From Planctomycetota bacterium (GTDB lineage Bacteria > Planctomycetota > B15-G4): a stretch of DNA of 64,000 bases. Below the pieces are notes generated by a model. It ran no database searches, had not been told where the DNA came from, and saw only the letters and a program-made list of their open reading frames with translations. The stretch is taken from contig JACKHP010000021.1 of assembly GCA_020638905.1 (NCBI GenBank), positions 1-64,000 on the forward strand. The letters run 5' to 3'. The translations under genes and the position numbers were made by a program. Of this stretch, positions 1 to 8,982 are shown piece after piece (position 1 is the first letter of the stretch; each line of letters starts with the position of its first letter).

Positions 1-1261
1 CGGTGACCACCGAGACGTCGCCCGAACCGCGTACCGAGCCGCGCGCGAGTCGCGCCGACACGTCGGGCAGCACGAGTCCCTCGTCGTCGACGCGGAAGCG
101 TCCCACGACGTCGGTCAGGTGCAGCGGCTGCTCGCTCATGGCGGTCACGTCGACCGCCTCGATGTGGAAGCCGCCTTGCCCGTCGATCGACAGCGGCGCC
201 TCGGGATCGGTCAGGTCGGCGTGCAGCGAGAGGCCCAGCTCGAACGTGCCGCCGTCGTGGCACCTGATGCGCTCGATGCGCGCGTAGGCCGGCACGAGTC
301 CCAACAGCTCCTCGCGGAACGCGGCGTGGGCCACGTCGAGCCGCACGTCGAGGTCGTCGATCGGTCCGAGCATCGAGACGCGCACCGAACCGCCCTCGAA
401 GCCGACCGCCGCCTCGTCGACCCGCAGCCGGTCCCCGACGACCTCGAACGACGCGTCCGCCGGCCCCAGCGGGAAGGGCACGTACGGGGATGCGAACGAC
501 GCGTCGTGCACGCGCCCGCGCACGAGCAGCTCGTCGGTGTGCGTGACCTCGACGTCGACCACGCCGTGCGGAGCGAGTCCGTCGGCCAGGAACCAGCCCA
601 CCTCGGGGACGATGCCGAGCAGCGTCGGCGTGGCCCGCATGCCGTGGGCCTCGAAGCGCCGGAAGCCGTCGTGATCGAAGGCCAGCTCGACCTCGCCCTG
701 CCCCGGGCCGGGCTGGATGAGCACGATCACCACCGCGTTGCGCTCGCGGATCGAGACCGACACGCCGCTGAGCCGCTCGAGCGGGTGGTTCGGCGCGTGC
801 ACGACGAGGTCGAGGTCGTCGAAGGTCATGGGCAGCAGCGGATGGTGCTCATCGCCGGGCGGCAGCATCGCCAGGATGCGCTCGACCAGGTCGACCAGCA
901 CGTCGACGACGGTGAGCTGCTCGCCCGCCGCGTCCCAGCGCAGCACCGCGCGACCGCCGCGACCGTGCAGCGCGACCGGCATCGGCAGCTCGCCCTCGCG
1001 CCAACCGGGCGGCAGGTCGACGGTGAGCGTGTCGACCTGGGCCACGATCTGTCCGCCGGACGGGTCGATCAGCCGTCCGCCGCGCACCACGACGCGGTCG
1101 TCGAGCGGGTCGGCGTGCACCTCGTCGAAGGCGACCAGGTCGTCGAAGCCGAGACGCACCAGTCCCTCGCGCACGAGTTCCGGCGCGTGGCGGTCGACCG
1201 CCAGCAGCGCCCCCACGAGCAGCAGCACCACGCACGCGACGACGAGCAGCAGGATGCGCAT
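1..1261 (-). CDS. AsmA/DUF3971-like membrane-anchored protein, partial
   Basis: From an ATG at 1261 the minus-strand frame stays open to the left edge (about 420 codons), so the C-terminus is missing. Residues 3-22 form a hydrophobic anchor. The rest is a long run of short beta-strand-like segments such as VRGGRLIDPSGGQIVAQVD and LHLTDVVGRFRVDDEGLVLP, the style of AsmA, TamB and DUF3971 proteins, which span the envelope and help lipid transport or outer-membrane biogenesis. The start overlaps the stop of the upstream lipoprotein gene by one base (TGATG), implying co-transcription and coupling. The family call rests on the overall pattern, not on a catalytic motif, and could be wrong in detail. 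Confidence 0.7.
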   Translation of the reverse strand, partial: MRILLLVVACVVLLLVGALLAVDRHAPELVREGLVRLGFDDLVAFDEVHADPLDDRVVVRGGRLIDPSGGQIVAQVDTLTVDLPPGWREGELPMPVALHGRGGRAVLRWDAAGEQLTVVDVLVDLVERILAMLPPGDEHHPLLPMTFDDLDLVVHAPNHPLERLSGVSVSIRERNAVVIVLIQPGPGQGEVELAFDHDGFRRFEAHGMRATPTLLGIVPEVGWFLADGLAPHGVVDVEVTHTDELLVRGRVHDASFASPYVPFPLGPADASFEVVGDRLRVDEAAVGFEGGSVRVSMLGPIDDLDVRLDVAHAAFREELLGLVPAYARIERIRCHDGGTFELGLSLHADLTDPEAPLSIDGQGGFHIEAVDVTAMSEQPLHLTDVVGRFRVDDEGLVLPDVSARLARGSVRGSGDVSVVT

Positions 1262-1959
1262 CAGAACCAGCCGACGAACCAGCCTTCGGGATCGTGGAAG
1301 ACGTAGTGCTCGCGCACCTCGACGCCCTTCTGCAGCGCGCGCGGTCCGAGGTCGCCCTCGATCGGCATGTAGAAACCGTCGCGATAGCCGAAGGCCGCGT
1401 CGCCCAGCGGGTCGAGCGACGGCTGACCCGGGCCGCCGGCGGGGATGCGACGGAACTGGCAGTCGCCGTAGCCCGTGTCGCCGCCGGCCTGCCACGTCCA
1501 GCGCAGACGCGCCAGCGCGGGCGGCGCGCTCTCGGCGTCGGGGTCGTCGAAGAACAGGTCGAACGCGCGCCGGCTCCAACCGGGGATGCGCAGCGCGCGC
1601 TCGAGGCGCTCGTCGCCCCACCACGCCTCGGACGGCAGCAGGTCGATCGGCGCGCCTCCGTCCGCCGGCTGCAGCGTGAGCCGCAGCGCGTCGAGCGCGA
1701 GCGTCACCGCGCCCTCGCGCGGGCGCAGCACCTCGAGCTGCACGTGCATCGTGCGCGCGGGACGTCCCGCGACCTGGTTCAGGTAGCTGCCCTGGCAGGC
1801 CACCTCGAAGACCAGCTCGTCGGGGCGACCCTCGGTCCAGTGCACGAGCGACGGCGACTCGGCCGCGCCCACGGGAGCGTAGAATCCCCGCTCCGCGGCG
1901 GCGCACCCGGCACACGCGAGCAGGGTCAGGGCGAGCGCGGATGGCAAGGCGCCGGACAT
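1261..1959 (-). CDS. Hypothetical lipoprotein
   Basis: This 232-residue protein starts with a short signal sequence and a plausible lipobox (LLAC, Cys16; Cys19 is an alternative). I recognise no domain in the mature part. It is rich in Trp and acidic residues and ends in VFHDPEGWFVGWF. The ATG at 1959 has a GAGG about 9 nt upstream; a longer frame exists but runs into the divergent gene. It is followed without a gap by the AsmA-like gene, so the two probably act together in the envelope. The start lies only 27 bp from the divergent ATP-grasp start, so promoters must overlap the neighbouring coding sequence. Confidence 0.75.
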   Translation of the reverse strand: MSGALPSALALTLLACAGCAAAERGFYAPVGAAESPSLVHWTEGRPDELVFEVACQGSYLNQVAGRPARTMHVQLEVLRPREGAVTLALDALRLTLQPADGGAPIDLLPSEAWWGDERLERALRIPGWSRRAFDLFFDDPDAESAPPALARLRWTWQAGGDTGYGDCQFRRIPAGGPGQPSLDPLGDAAFGYRDGFYMPIEGDLGPRALQKGVEVREHYVFHDPEGWFVGWF

Positions 1960-1986
1960 GGCGCGTCCTCGGACCGAAGGCGAGAC

Positions 1987-2889
1987 GTGACGTCCACGAT
2001 ACCCGTTGAGGTGGTCGTCGTTTGCCGGCAATCGGACGCGCCGGGCGTGCGCAAGCTGCTCGACGCGTGTGCGCGCGCCGGCACCCCGGCGCGCGCGCGG
2101 CGCCCCGCCGAGCTGGCCGCCGAGTTCGCCGACCAAGGCACCCGCGGAGGCACCGGCACGCCGGCCCACGCGGGTCCCGACGCACCGGCCGGCGCGCGAC
2201 GCGTGCTCGTCACGCGGCTGCCGTCGGGCACGCCGCTCGACGAGTTGTGCGCGCTGTTGCCGCTCGAGGACGCGGGCGCGCGCTGGATCAACCGTCCCAG
2301 CCGGCTGCTGCGCGCGCACGACAAGGCCGCGTCGCTGGGCGCGCTCGCGGCGGCCGGGGTGCCCGTGGTCCCGACCGCCGTGGTGCGCCGCGACGCGCCC
2401 GATCCCGATCTCGATCGCCTGCCAGGCGAACGCTACGTGGTCAAGCCGATCCACGGCGCCGCCGGCCGCGGCGTGACCGTGGGACTCGACGCCGCCCGGG
2501 CCCTGCGGCGCGCGCGCGCGTTCGCCGAGTTGTCCGGTCCGGCGCTCGTGCAGCCCTACGTGGGCGGCGGCGTCGACCGGCGCGCGTTCGTCGTGGGCGG
2601 CGAGATCGTGGCCAGCATGCAGCGCACCCCGCGTGCCTCGGGCGGACGGGGCAACGCCTTCCAGGGCGCACGCATCGAGCCGTGGCGTCCCGGCGAGGCC
2701 GAGCGGGACACGGCCCTCGCCTCCGCGCGCGCCCTGGGCCTCGACGTGGCCGGCGTCGACCTGCTCGCCGACGGCCGCGTGCTCGAGGTGAACGCCTGTC
2801 CGGGACTCGACGCGATCGCCCTCGCGAGCGGCCTCGACGTGGCCGCGCTGCTGGCCGACTTCGTGATCCGGACCGCGCGGGTGCGTTGA
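1987..2889 (+). CDS. RimK-like ATP-grasp enzyme
   Basis: The 300-residue protein has the ATP-grasp layout: an N-terminal region ending in NRPSRLLRAHDKAAS, the nucleotide-binding segment RYVVKPIHGAAGRGV, then DRRAFVVGGEIVASMQRT, and the metal-binding end VDLLADGRVLEVNACPG. This resembles RimK/LysX enzymes, which use ATP to ligate an amino acid to a carboxylate; the substrate cannot be told. The GTG at 1987 is chosen because a GAAGG lies 6-7 nt upstream. The next gene begins 46 bp downstream and may be co-transcribed. It is divergent from the lipoprotein gene with 27 bp between. Confidence 0.85.
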   Translation: MTSTIPVEVVVVCRQSDAPGVRKLLDACARAGTPARARRPAELAAEFADQGTRGGTGTPAHAGPDAPAGARRVLVTRLPSGTPLDELCALLPLEDAGARWINRPSRLLRAHDKAASLGALAAAGVPVVPTAVVRRDAPDPDLDRLPGERYVVKPIHGAAGRGVTVGLDAARALRRARAFAELSGPALVQPYVGGGVDRRAFVVGGEIVASMQRTPRASGGRGNAFQGARIEPWRPGEAERDTALASARALGLDVAGVDLLADGRVLEVNACPGLDAIALASGLDVAALLADFVIRTARVR

Positions 2890-2935
2890 CCCGTTCGCCG
2901 CGGCCCTGCATCCTGGGCGCACGAAAGGGGCCGCC

Positions 2936-3703
2936 TTGGCGCTCACCGCCATCATCAGCGACATCCACGGCAACCTGCCGGCGCTGGAGGCGGTGCTGCG
3001 CGACGCCCGCTCGGCGGGCATCGACCGCGTGCTGTGCCTGGGCGACATCGTGGGCTACGGCGCCGATCCGGTGAGGTGCCTCGAGCTCGTGCGCGAAGTG
3101 GCCGACCAGATCATCATGGGCAACCACGAACACGCCGTGCTCGTCGGTCCGATGGGATTCAACCCGCTCGCCAGCGCCGCCGTCCAGTGGACGCGCCGAC
3201 AGTTCGACACGTCACCCGACGCGTCCGACGGGCTCGACTTCCTGGGACGCCTGCCCCACCGCATCGACGACGACGAACTCGTGCTCGTGCACGGCTCGCC
3301 CAGCCAACCACTCGACGAGTACCTCTTCCGCGAGGACACCCTCGAGCACCTGCCGCGCAGCCGCGACTACGCGCCCAAGCTGGCGAACTCGTTCCGCCTC
3401 ATCGACCGCCCGTGCTTCGTCGGCCACACCCACGTGCCCGGTGTGATCCCCGAGACGATGACGTGGATCGAACCCTGCGACGTCCCCGAGGGCTTCGACA
3501 CGCAGGGGCGTCCGTGCCTGGTGAACGTCGGCTCGGTGGGCCAGCCCCGCGACGGCGTGCGCGACGCCTCGTACGCCCTGTTCGACGGCCGCGCCGTGAC
3601 CTTCCGCCGCGTTCCCTACGACGTCGAAGAAGCCGCCCGCCGCATCTTCGACACCGACGACCTCCCCGACCTGCTCGGCGAGCGGCTGTTGGAAGCCTGG
3701 TAG
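2936..3703 (+). CDS. Metallophosphoesterase, YfcE/DR1281-like
   Basis: The 255-residue protein shows the full calcineurin-like set: SDIHGNLPAL (Asp9, His11), GDIVGYGADP, GNHEHAV, VHGSP and GHTHVP. These bind two metals and hydrolyse phosphodiester or phosphomonoester bonds. There is no signal peptide, so it is cytoplasmic. The TTG at 2936 follows an AAAGGGG at good spacing and directly precedes the beta strand carrying the first motif. Homologues act on nucleotides or protein phosphates; the substrate here is unknown. A large hairpin begins 33 nt after the stop and probably ends the transcript. Confidence 0.9.
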   Translation: MALTAIISDIHGNLPALEAVLRDARSAGIDRVLCLGDIVGYGADPVRCLELVREVADQIIMGNHEHAVLVGPMGFNPLASAAVQWTRRQFDTSPDASDGLDFLGRLPHRIDDDELVLVHGSPSQPLDEYLFREDTLEHLPRSRDYAPKLANSFRLIDRPCFVGHTHVPGVIPETMTWIEPCDVPEGFDTQGRPCLVNVGSVGQPRDGVRDASYALFDGRAVTFRRVPYDVEEAARRIFDTDDLPDLLGERLLEAW

Positions 3704-3735
3704 GGAGGGACTGCAAGGTCGGCCCATTGCGCGAC

Positions 3736-3802
3736 GCGGCGGACGACGTGGGACTGCGGCCAGGTGGGGAACACCTGGCCTCCGTCCCACGTCGCCCGCC
3801 GC
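3736..3802 (+). terminator. 67-nt near-perfect hairpin after the phosphoesterase gene
   Basis: The outer 19-nt arms (3736-3754 and 3784-3802) pair with one mismatch. A symmetric 3-nt internal loop follows, then perfect 9-bp inner arms GGCCAGGTG/CACCTGGCC closed by GGGAA. It lies 33 nt past the stop at 3703. Its length and internal loop exceed a typical terminator and there is no T tract, so a structured RNA is also possible. Confidence 0.55.
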
Positions 3803-3957
3803 TGCCCGCGCGGCGCTCCCTTCGCGAGATGGAAGGATGAACGGCTCGGCGGACACGAGCAAAGTGGCGACGTCACGCGGCGCCCACTCCGCACGCGCGG
3901 CGTTTCACGCGCTACGTGCGCGCCCACTGACCATCGTCACGCAGCATCGCGCAGCTT

Positions 3958-4369
3958 CGGACAGTCCTCGCCGCCTGCGGCGGCTGCGGAACTCGCAGCG
4001 CGCTGGGCACGTGCCTCGGGGCGCGCATTCCGGAGCGGGAGGAAGCTCAGCGCGCTGCGCGCGGCTTCGCGGCGATTCGGAGGGGGCGTCGAGCCAAGAG
4101 ATCTTTCGAAGCAGGTGGTGCGCGCCGCGGGGGTGAGTCTCGTGCGTGAGCATGATCGCGAAGTCTGACGACCTCGAACTGCGTGCCGGTTCTGGACGGC
4201 GCGCCGTCGCGCGTGAATCGCCGACGGCGCTGCACTCGATACGCTGCGAGTCGGCGGGGCATGCCGGCGCTCGATCCTCGCGACTCGTGTCGAGTGTGCG
4301 GACCGGAGGAGCGCAGGGGGCGATCGCCCAGCGAGTTCCGCAGGCGCCGCAGGCGCCGAGGACTGTCTG
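3958..4369. repeat. Long-range 39-bp inverted repeat framing about 334 bp
   Basis: The left arm at 3958-3996 (begins CGGACAGTCCTCG, ends GCGGAACTCGC) is the reverse complement of 4331-4369 with 3 mismatches in 39. A second shared block, CTGGGC against TGGGCGA, lies just inside each arm. The arms are themselves rich in CCGC/GCGG. No transposase and no obvious target-site duplication is seen, so this may be a MITE-like or REP-like element. Its copy number elsewhere is unknown. Confidence 0.7.
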
Positions 4370-4451
4370 AGCGGGGCGGTCGCCCCCGAGCACCCGGAGT
4401 GTCCGCACACACGGATCTCCAGCCCGCGAGCAACCGCGTGGAGTCGTCCCC

Positions 4452-5918
4452 TCAGCCGACGACTCGCAAGAAGAACCCGTCGCACTCCCCCGTCGTGACA
4501 CGCAGCGACGAGTGCGCGCGGGCGCGTTCGGCGAGGTCGCGTTCGGTGGTCGGGACGAGTTCGACGATGCCGGCGCGGTGGGCACGCAGCAGGGCGAGCA
4601 GGCGCGGGTCGTCGCGGTCGGGCTCGGGACCGACGAGCACGCGCTGGCCGCTGGCGAGGCCGTCCTCGCGGACGAGCATGCGGTCGAGCAGCGGCAGCGG
4701 CAGGTCGTCGTCGAGCACGAGGCCGCCGAACAGCAGCGCCAGCAGGTCGAGCGCGGGACACTCGCCGGGCAGGTCGCGCGGGCGTCCGCGGGCATCGAGC
4801 TGCACGCTCGGCAGCAGCGCGTCGCCGGCGCGCAGGCGCGCACGCGTCACGTCGAGGCGCGCGGCCACGAAGTCGGCCGCCGAGGCCGCGTCGAAGAGCG
4901 CCTCGGGCGCCGGCACGGGGCGCTTCGTGACCGGATCGAGTCCGTCCAGGTCACGCACCGTGCGGAAGCTGGCCTTCACGAAGGCAGGCCAGGGTGCGCC
5001 GCCGCGCGCGCGCCGCCGCACCCAGCGCAGCGTCACCGGATTCCCCGCGTTGCCGGTGCCGATCGGGCCGTCCTCGACCTCGGCCAGCAGGCCGGACATC
5101 TCGCGCGCCCGCGCCGAGCGCGCGTAGACCGAAGCCACGCGCGCCGAGAGGTGGTTCACGTCGGCCTTCGTCTCGAGCGCGACGCGCGCGCCGCGCGCAC
5201 GCCAGGACTCGGCCGCCCGCCGCAGCAGCGACTTGGCGCCGTAGTCGTCGATCACGAGCTCGACGTCGTCGAGCGCGGCCTCGCGCAGTCCGGCCGAGGC
5301 GAGCAGGTCGCCCACGAGACGCACGTAGGCCAGGTCGAGCAGGTCGTTCTTGCTGTACGCGTCGAAGAGCGGATTGCGCACGCACAAGGCCTCGACGACC
5401 AGCCCGTCGGTGCGCAGGGCCGAGAGTTGCTCGCCGAGCGTCTCCCAGCCCGAGAGCGCGCGCGACGACTTGGTCTCGACGTGTCCCGCCAGCACGTGGG
5501 CGGCCTCGACCACCGCGGGACGCAGCAGCGCGCCGCCCAGGAACGTCGTCCCCAGCAGCTCGCCCGTGCCGGTCTCGTCGCAGCCGGCGAGCAACGTGCG
5601 CGGCGCGACGTCGCCGGGCCCGGGCGCGGACGTCTTCGCGGCGCGCGGCGCCGTGGCGCGCGTCGCCGGCCGCACGCCGAGCAGCGTGCGCACCTCGTCG
5701 GCCAGGACGAGCCCTTCGGCGTCTCCCTCGCGCTGCGAGACGACGAGCTTGCCCGAGGTGTAGAGCGTGAAGATCGAGCGGCCGTCGGTGCGCACCTCGA
5801 AGGCCACGTACTTGTTCTGCGGCAGCCTGCGCGGCGTGTGACCCCGCGCGTCGAAGAGCGCCCGCAGCGCGTCCGTCTTCGCCTTGGGGACGTCGTAGGT
5901 GTCGGGGCGCGACGTCAC
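4452..5918 (-). CDS. rnhC: Ribonuclease HIII-like protein with C-terminal extension
   Basis: This 488-residue protein has an N-terminal RNase HIII/TBP-like domain (about 1-75, with QNKYVAFEV and YTSGKLVV). The RNase H2-type core (about 95-315) starts with CDETGTGELLG, equivalent to DExGxG, and carries ETKADVNHLSARVASVYARS. RNase HIII cleaves the RNA strand of RNA/DNA hybrids. Family members are usually about 300 residues; the last 170 or so residues form an extra domain I do not recognise. The GTG at 5918 has a GAGAGGAG ribosome-binding site 8 nt upstream. An in-frame extension to 6428 runs into the next gene and is rejected. Confidence 0.85.
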   Translation of the reverse strand: MTSRPDTYDVPKAKTDALRALFDARGHTPRRLPQNKYVAFEVRTDGRSIFTLYTSGKLVVSQREGDAEGLVLADEVRTLLGVRPATRATAPRAAKTSAPGPGDVAPRTLLAGCDETGTGELLGTTFLGGALLRPAVVEAAHVLAGHVETKSSRALSGWETLGEQLSALRTDGLVVEALCVRNPLFDAYSKNDLLDLAYVRLVGDLLASAGLREAALDDVELVIDDYGAKSLLRRAAESWRARGARVALETKADVNHLSARVASVYARSARAREMSGLLAEVEDGPIGTGNAGNPVTLRWVRRRARGGAPWPAFVKASFRTVRDLDGLDPVTKRPVPAPEALFDAASAADFVAARLDVTRARLRAGDALLPSVQLDARGRPRDLPGECPALDLLALLFGGLVLDDDLPLPLLDRMLVREDGLASGQRVLVGPEPDRDDPRLLALLRAHRAGIVELVPTTERDLAERARAHSSLRVTTGECDGFFLRVVG

Positions 5919-6004
5919 GGGCGGCGATCTCCTCTCGGCGATCGCCTCTCGTACCACACGCGGCCACCCCGATCGACGCGCTTCCGCGCGAGATCGACGC
6001 AGCT

Positions 6005-8494
6005 CTAGCGCGAGACCGTGAACCCGTCGTCGAAGACGCGCGCGTCGCTGGCCAGCGGATTGGCGAGCCCCGTGGCCACGATGCGCACCTCGTGCAGCCC
6101 GACCGAGCTCCACGTGCGGGTGAACGCGGACAGGAAGGAGTCGGTGGGTGCGTAGAGGTCGACGGTCTGCTCGAGGACGTCGTCGATCCACACCTCGGCC
6201 AGGCCCGCGTCGGGGGCCGCCATGACGTGCCACTCCAGCCTGTCGCCGAGGAAGCGGAAGCGGCGCGCGTCGCCGGCCATGGTCGAGCCGCTCACGCCCT
6301 TGCCGGTGGTGCCGTCGAGGTTCACCTGCATCCACGAGCCCGTGGGCACGATGTCGTAGTGCGTGTCGTCGACGCGCGTCCAGGTCTGCAGGTGCGTGAA
6401 GTGCGCACCGGCATCGCGCGAGCGCCACAGGCCCTCGTGCGACGAGACGAACACCGTGCGGTCGTTCACGAAGTCGGGCGAGGCCGCCACGTCACGCGCG
6501 GCGGTCTCGGAGAATCCCTCGCCCACCTCGGTGAAGGACTCGCCGCCGTCGGTCGAGCGGTACACCTTGCCGTCGAGCGTGACGACCCAGGCCGTGCGGT
6601 CGTGCACGAAGTCGGGCGAGAAGGCCACGCCCGAGACGACCAGCAGATGGGACAGGTCGAAACCGTCCGTGACCTGCGTCCAGCTCGCGCCGCCGTCGGT
6701 GGTGCGGAACAGGCCGCTGCCCCGGGTGCCGGCCAGCAGCGTGCCGTCGTGGGAGTAGCCGGGCGAGGCCGCCATGCTCTGCAGCGACATGTCGGTCAGG
6801 CCGACGTTCGCCGGACTCCACGTCGCCGCGCCGTCGTGCGAGACGTACACGCCGTCGTCCCAGGAGGCGATGAAGATCGTGTCGTCGACGGCGTAGCTGG
6901 GCGAGAACACGATGCGCCGCGAGCGGAACGCCGGAGGCAGGCCCACGGTCACGTCCTCCCAGGTGTCGCCCGCGTCGTGCGTGAGGAACAGCCCGGTGCC
7001 GTTCGAGCCGATCATCACCTGCGAGTCGTTCGGGAAGTTCGTCGAGACGGCGAGATCGCGCGAGACATCGACCGGGTTGACGAGCTTGGTCCATGTGCGA
7101 CCGCGGTCGTTCGTGCGGTAGATGCCGGTGAAGCCGTAGAACAGGGTGCCGTCCTCGGCGAAGCCCGGCGAGGCCGAGAGGCCGTCGGGATAGAGCGTGT
7201 TGAGCCCGTTCGAGCGCGCCTCCCACGAGCCCTCGTCGAGGGTCGGCGTGACCGACGGGACCTGTGCACCGGGGGGCCCGGGGTTGCCGGGGGGCGCGGG
7301 CTTGCCGGCCGCGGCCTGGGTCGTCGCGAGCGGGCCGCCGGAACGCTGCCCCGGCGAGTCGCCGCGCGGCTCCTTCCACAGGAACACGCCGCCGCCGTTG
7401 TCGGTCACGTACACCTCGCCGTCGTGGGCGAAGTCGGGCGAGATCACGATGCGCGGCTCGATGCGCTGGTGGAAGATGTCGTACTGCTCCCAGGTGAAGC
7501 CGCCGTCGTGCGAGACGAAGATGCCCTCGGTGCAGGCCAGGTAGACCGTGCCGTCGACGGCGAACTGCGGCGACACGAGGATCTGCCGGTAGTGCGCGTT
7601 GGTCGTGCTGTCGGGCGGCTCGACGCCGGTCATGTGCAGCGCGAACGCCTGGCCGAAGCCGTCGGCGCGGAAGACCCCGTCGTTGCGCGTCGAGACGAAG
7701 AGCTCGCCGGTGGGCGCGAACACCACGTCGAGCGCCAGCAGGTCGGTCAGTCCCGCGTTCGACGCCGTCCAGGTCGCGCCCTGGTCGTCGCTCAGCGAGA
7801 CGCCCGTGAGGCGGAAGCCCATCGCCACCCGTCCGTCGACGGCGTACGTGGGTGACGAGGCGATCTCGACGATGCGATCGCTGAACGTCTCGAGCGGCAC
7901 CCAGGTGTTGCCGCCGTCGTCGCTGCGGTGCACGGTCATCGCGCCGGTGAACGCGATCAGTCCCGCCGGGTCGTCGGACGTGAAGGTGACCGAGGCCAGG
8001 TTCGTCTCGGTCAGGCCCGACGTGACGGCGGCCCAGGTCTCGCCGCCGTCGTCGGAGCGCTGCAGGCCGACGGTCGTGGCGCACAGCACGAGGCCGTTGC
8101 TGGCGAACGCGGGCGAGACGGCCACGTCGACCACGTCGAGGCCGGCGAGGCCGACCCGCGTCCAGCTCAGGCCGCGATCCTGGGTGCGGTAGACGCCGCC
8201 GCCCTGGGTGGCCGCGAAGGCCGTGCCGTCGCTGCCGAACGCAGGCGACATGGCGAACTCGGACACGCCGTACTGCGTCATCGGACTCCCGATCTCGTGC
8301 CACTCGAAGCCGGCGTCGGTCGAGCGTCCGAAGACCTTGGTGTCGATCAGCGAGAACGACCCGAACAGCAACGGATCGGCCGGATAGTCGGGCGAGAGCG
8401 CGATGGCCGTCGCGACGTCGTGGGGCACGTGGGCCTGCAACGGGCCCGTCAGCAGCAGGCAGCCGGCGCAGGCGATGAGCAGGATCGATCGCAC
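6005..8494 (-). CDS. Secreted BNR/Asp-box repeat beta-propeller protein
   Basis: The 829-residue protein begins with a signal peptide (about 1-21, ending LQAH). It consists of many repeats of the type SPDFxxDGTxFxxxxGGVYRSxDGGxTW, the Asp-box repeats of sialidases, Ycf48 and sortilin-like propellers. A Gly-Pro-rich, collagen-like linker (GKPAPPGNPGPPGAQ) around residue 400 separates two propeller blocks. The last 130 residues form a non-repeat domain. No sialidase catalytic residues are evident, so a structural or binding role is more likely. Start chosen at the ATG at 8494 before the signal peptide. Confidence 0.85.
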   Translation of the reverse strand: MRSILLIACAGCLLLTGPLQAHVPHDVATAIALSPDYPADPLLFGSFSLIDTKVFGRSTDAGFEWHEIGSPMTQYGVSEFAMSPAFGSDGTAFAATQGGGVYRTQDRGLSWTRVGLAGLDVVDVAVSPAFASNGLVLCATTVGLQRSDDGGETWAAVTSGLTETNLASVTFTSDDPAGLIAFTGAMTVHRSDDGGNTWVPLETFSDRIVEIASSPTYAVDGRVAMGFRLTGVSLSDDQGATWTASNAGLTDLLALDVVFAPTGELFVSTRNDGVFRADGFGQAFALHMTGVEPPDSTTNAHYRQILVSPQFAVDGTVYLACTEGIFVSHDGGFTWEQYDIFHQRIEPRIVISPDFAHDGEVYVTDNGGGVFLWKEPRGDSPGQRSGGPLATTQAAAGKPAPPGNPGPPGAQVPSVTPTLDEGSWEARSNGLNTLYPDGLSASPGFAEDGTLFYGFTGIYRTNDRGRTWTKLVNPVDVSRDLAVSTNFPNDSQVMIGSNGTGLFLTHDAGDTWEDVTVGLPPAFRSRRIVFSPSYAVDDTIFIASWDDGVYVSHDGAATWSPANVGLTDMSLQSMAASPGYSHDGTLLAGTRGSGLFRTTDGGASWTQVTDGFDLSHLLVVSGVAFSPDFVHDRTAWVVTLDGKVYRSTDGGESFTEVGEGFSETAARDVAASPDFVNDRTVFVSSHEGLWRSRDAGAHFTHLQTWTRVDDTHYDIVPTGSWMQVNLDGTTGKGVSGSTMAGDARRFRFLGDRLEWHVMAAPDAGLAEVWIDDVLEQTVDLYAPTDSFLSAFTRTWSSVGLHEVRIVATGLANPLASDARVFDDGFTVSR

Positions 8495-8658
8495 GGACGG
8501 AGTCTCGGAGGTGGTGCGGCGAGGACGGGGCCCCTCCGATTATGGCACCACGAGCGACGGGGGGACGGGCGACCGCCGATCTTCGCGGCCGCCGGGCCGG
8601 GCCGCGGGCGTCCGCGGACCCGGGCGCCCTCTTGTCGAGCAGCATCCTTCCGGCCGGC

Positions 8659-8982
8659 TCAGCAGGCCTCGAGCCGGAACTCCTCGCCGAGCTGCGCCGT
8701 GAGCAGGCGCGAGAGTTCCTCGAACAGCTCGACGCCGCGCTTGTCGTCGATCCAGCGGCCCTCGCGCAGGTCGAAGTGCCAGCCCCCGCGCGGCTCGGCG
8801 AGCCAGATCTGGTCGGCGGCGCCCTGCCGGTTGACGATGAAGCGCAGCCCCGATTCGAAGGCGATATCGACCTTGCCGTCGCTCGCGATGACGTCGAACT
8901 CGTCGCGTTCGTGGGCGTCGAGCTGCTCGACGAGTCCCGTGAGGGTCGTGTGGATGGCCTTGCTGACGGCGGGATCGGCCAC
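8659..8982 (-). CDS. cyaY: Frataxin-like iron-binding protein CyaY
   Basis: The 107-residue protein matches CyaY in length and order: an acidic N-terminal helix, then the beta sheet with DGKVDIAFESGLRFIVNRQ, QIWLAEPRGGWHFDL and W-x-D-D-K-R-G. The NRQ and QIWLA-GG-HF segments are diagnostic. CyaY/frataxin binds iron and tunes iron-sulfur cluster assembly at IscS. The GTG at 8982 has GAGGAG upstream at about 8 nt; an ATG 30 nt further upstream has no ribosome-binding site. It stands alone here, with no isc or suf genes nearby. Confidence 0.9.
   Translation of the reverse strand: MADPAVSKAIHTTLTGLVEQLDAHERDEFDVIASDGKVDIAFESGLRFIVNRQGAADQIWLAEPRGGWHFDLREGRWIDDKRGVELFEELSRLLTAQLGEEFRLEAC

Larger units (their letters stand above)
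3704..4451. other. 748-bp stretch without a convincing gene
   Basis: It holds the 67-nt hairpin (3736-3802) and a widely spaced 39-bp inverted repeat (3958-3996 and 4331-4369). Short frames on both strands are Arg/Ser-rich with no recognisable domain. Composition between the repeat arms is somewhat less GC-rich than in flanking genes (for example around 4085-4180). It looks like a non-coding mobile or structured element rather than a gene. Confidence 0.6.

Noticed and set aside
3764..4168. Short Arg/Ser-rich frames within the inverted-repeat element
   Set aside because: They overlap in several frames on both strands, have no ribosome-binding site or domain, and part of them is formed by the repeat arms.
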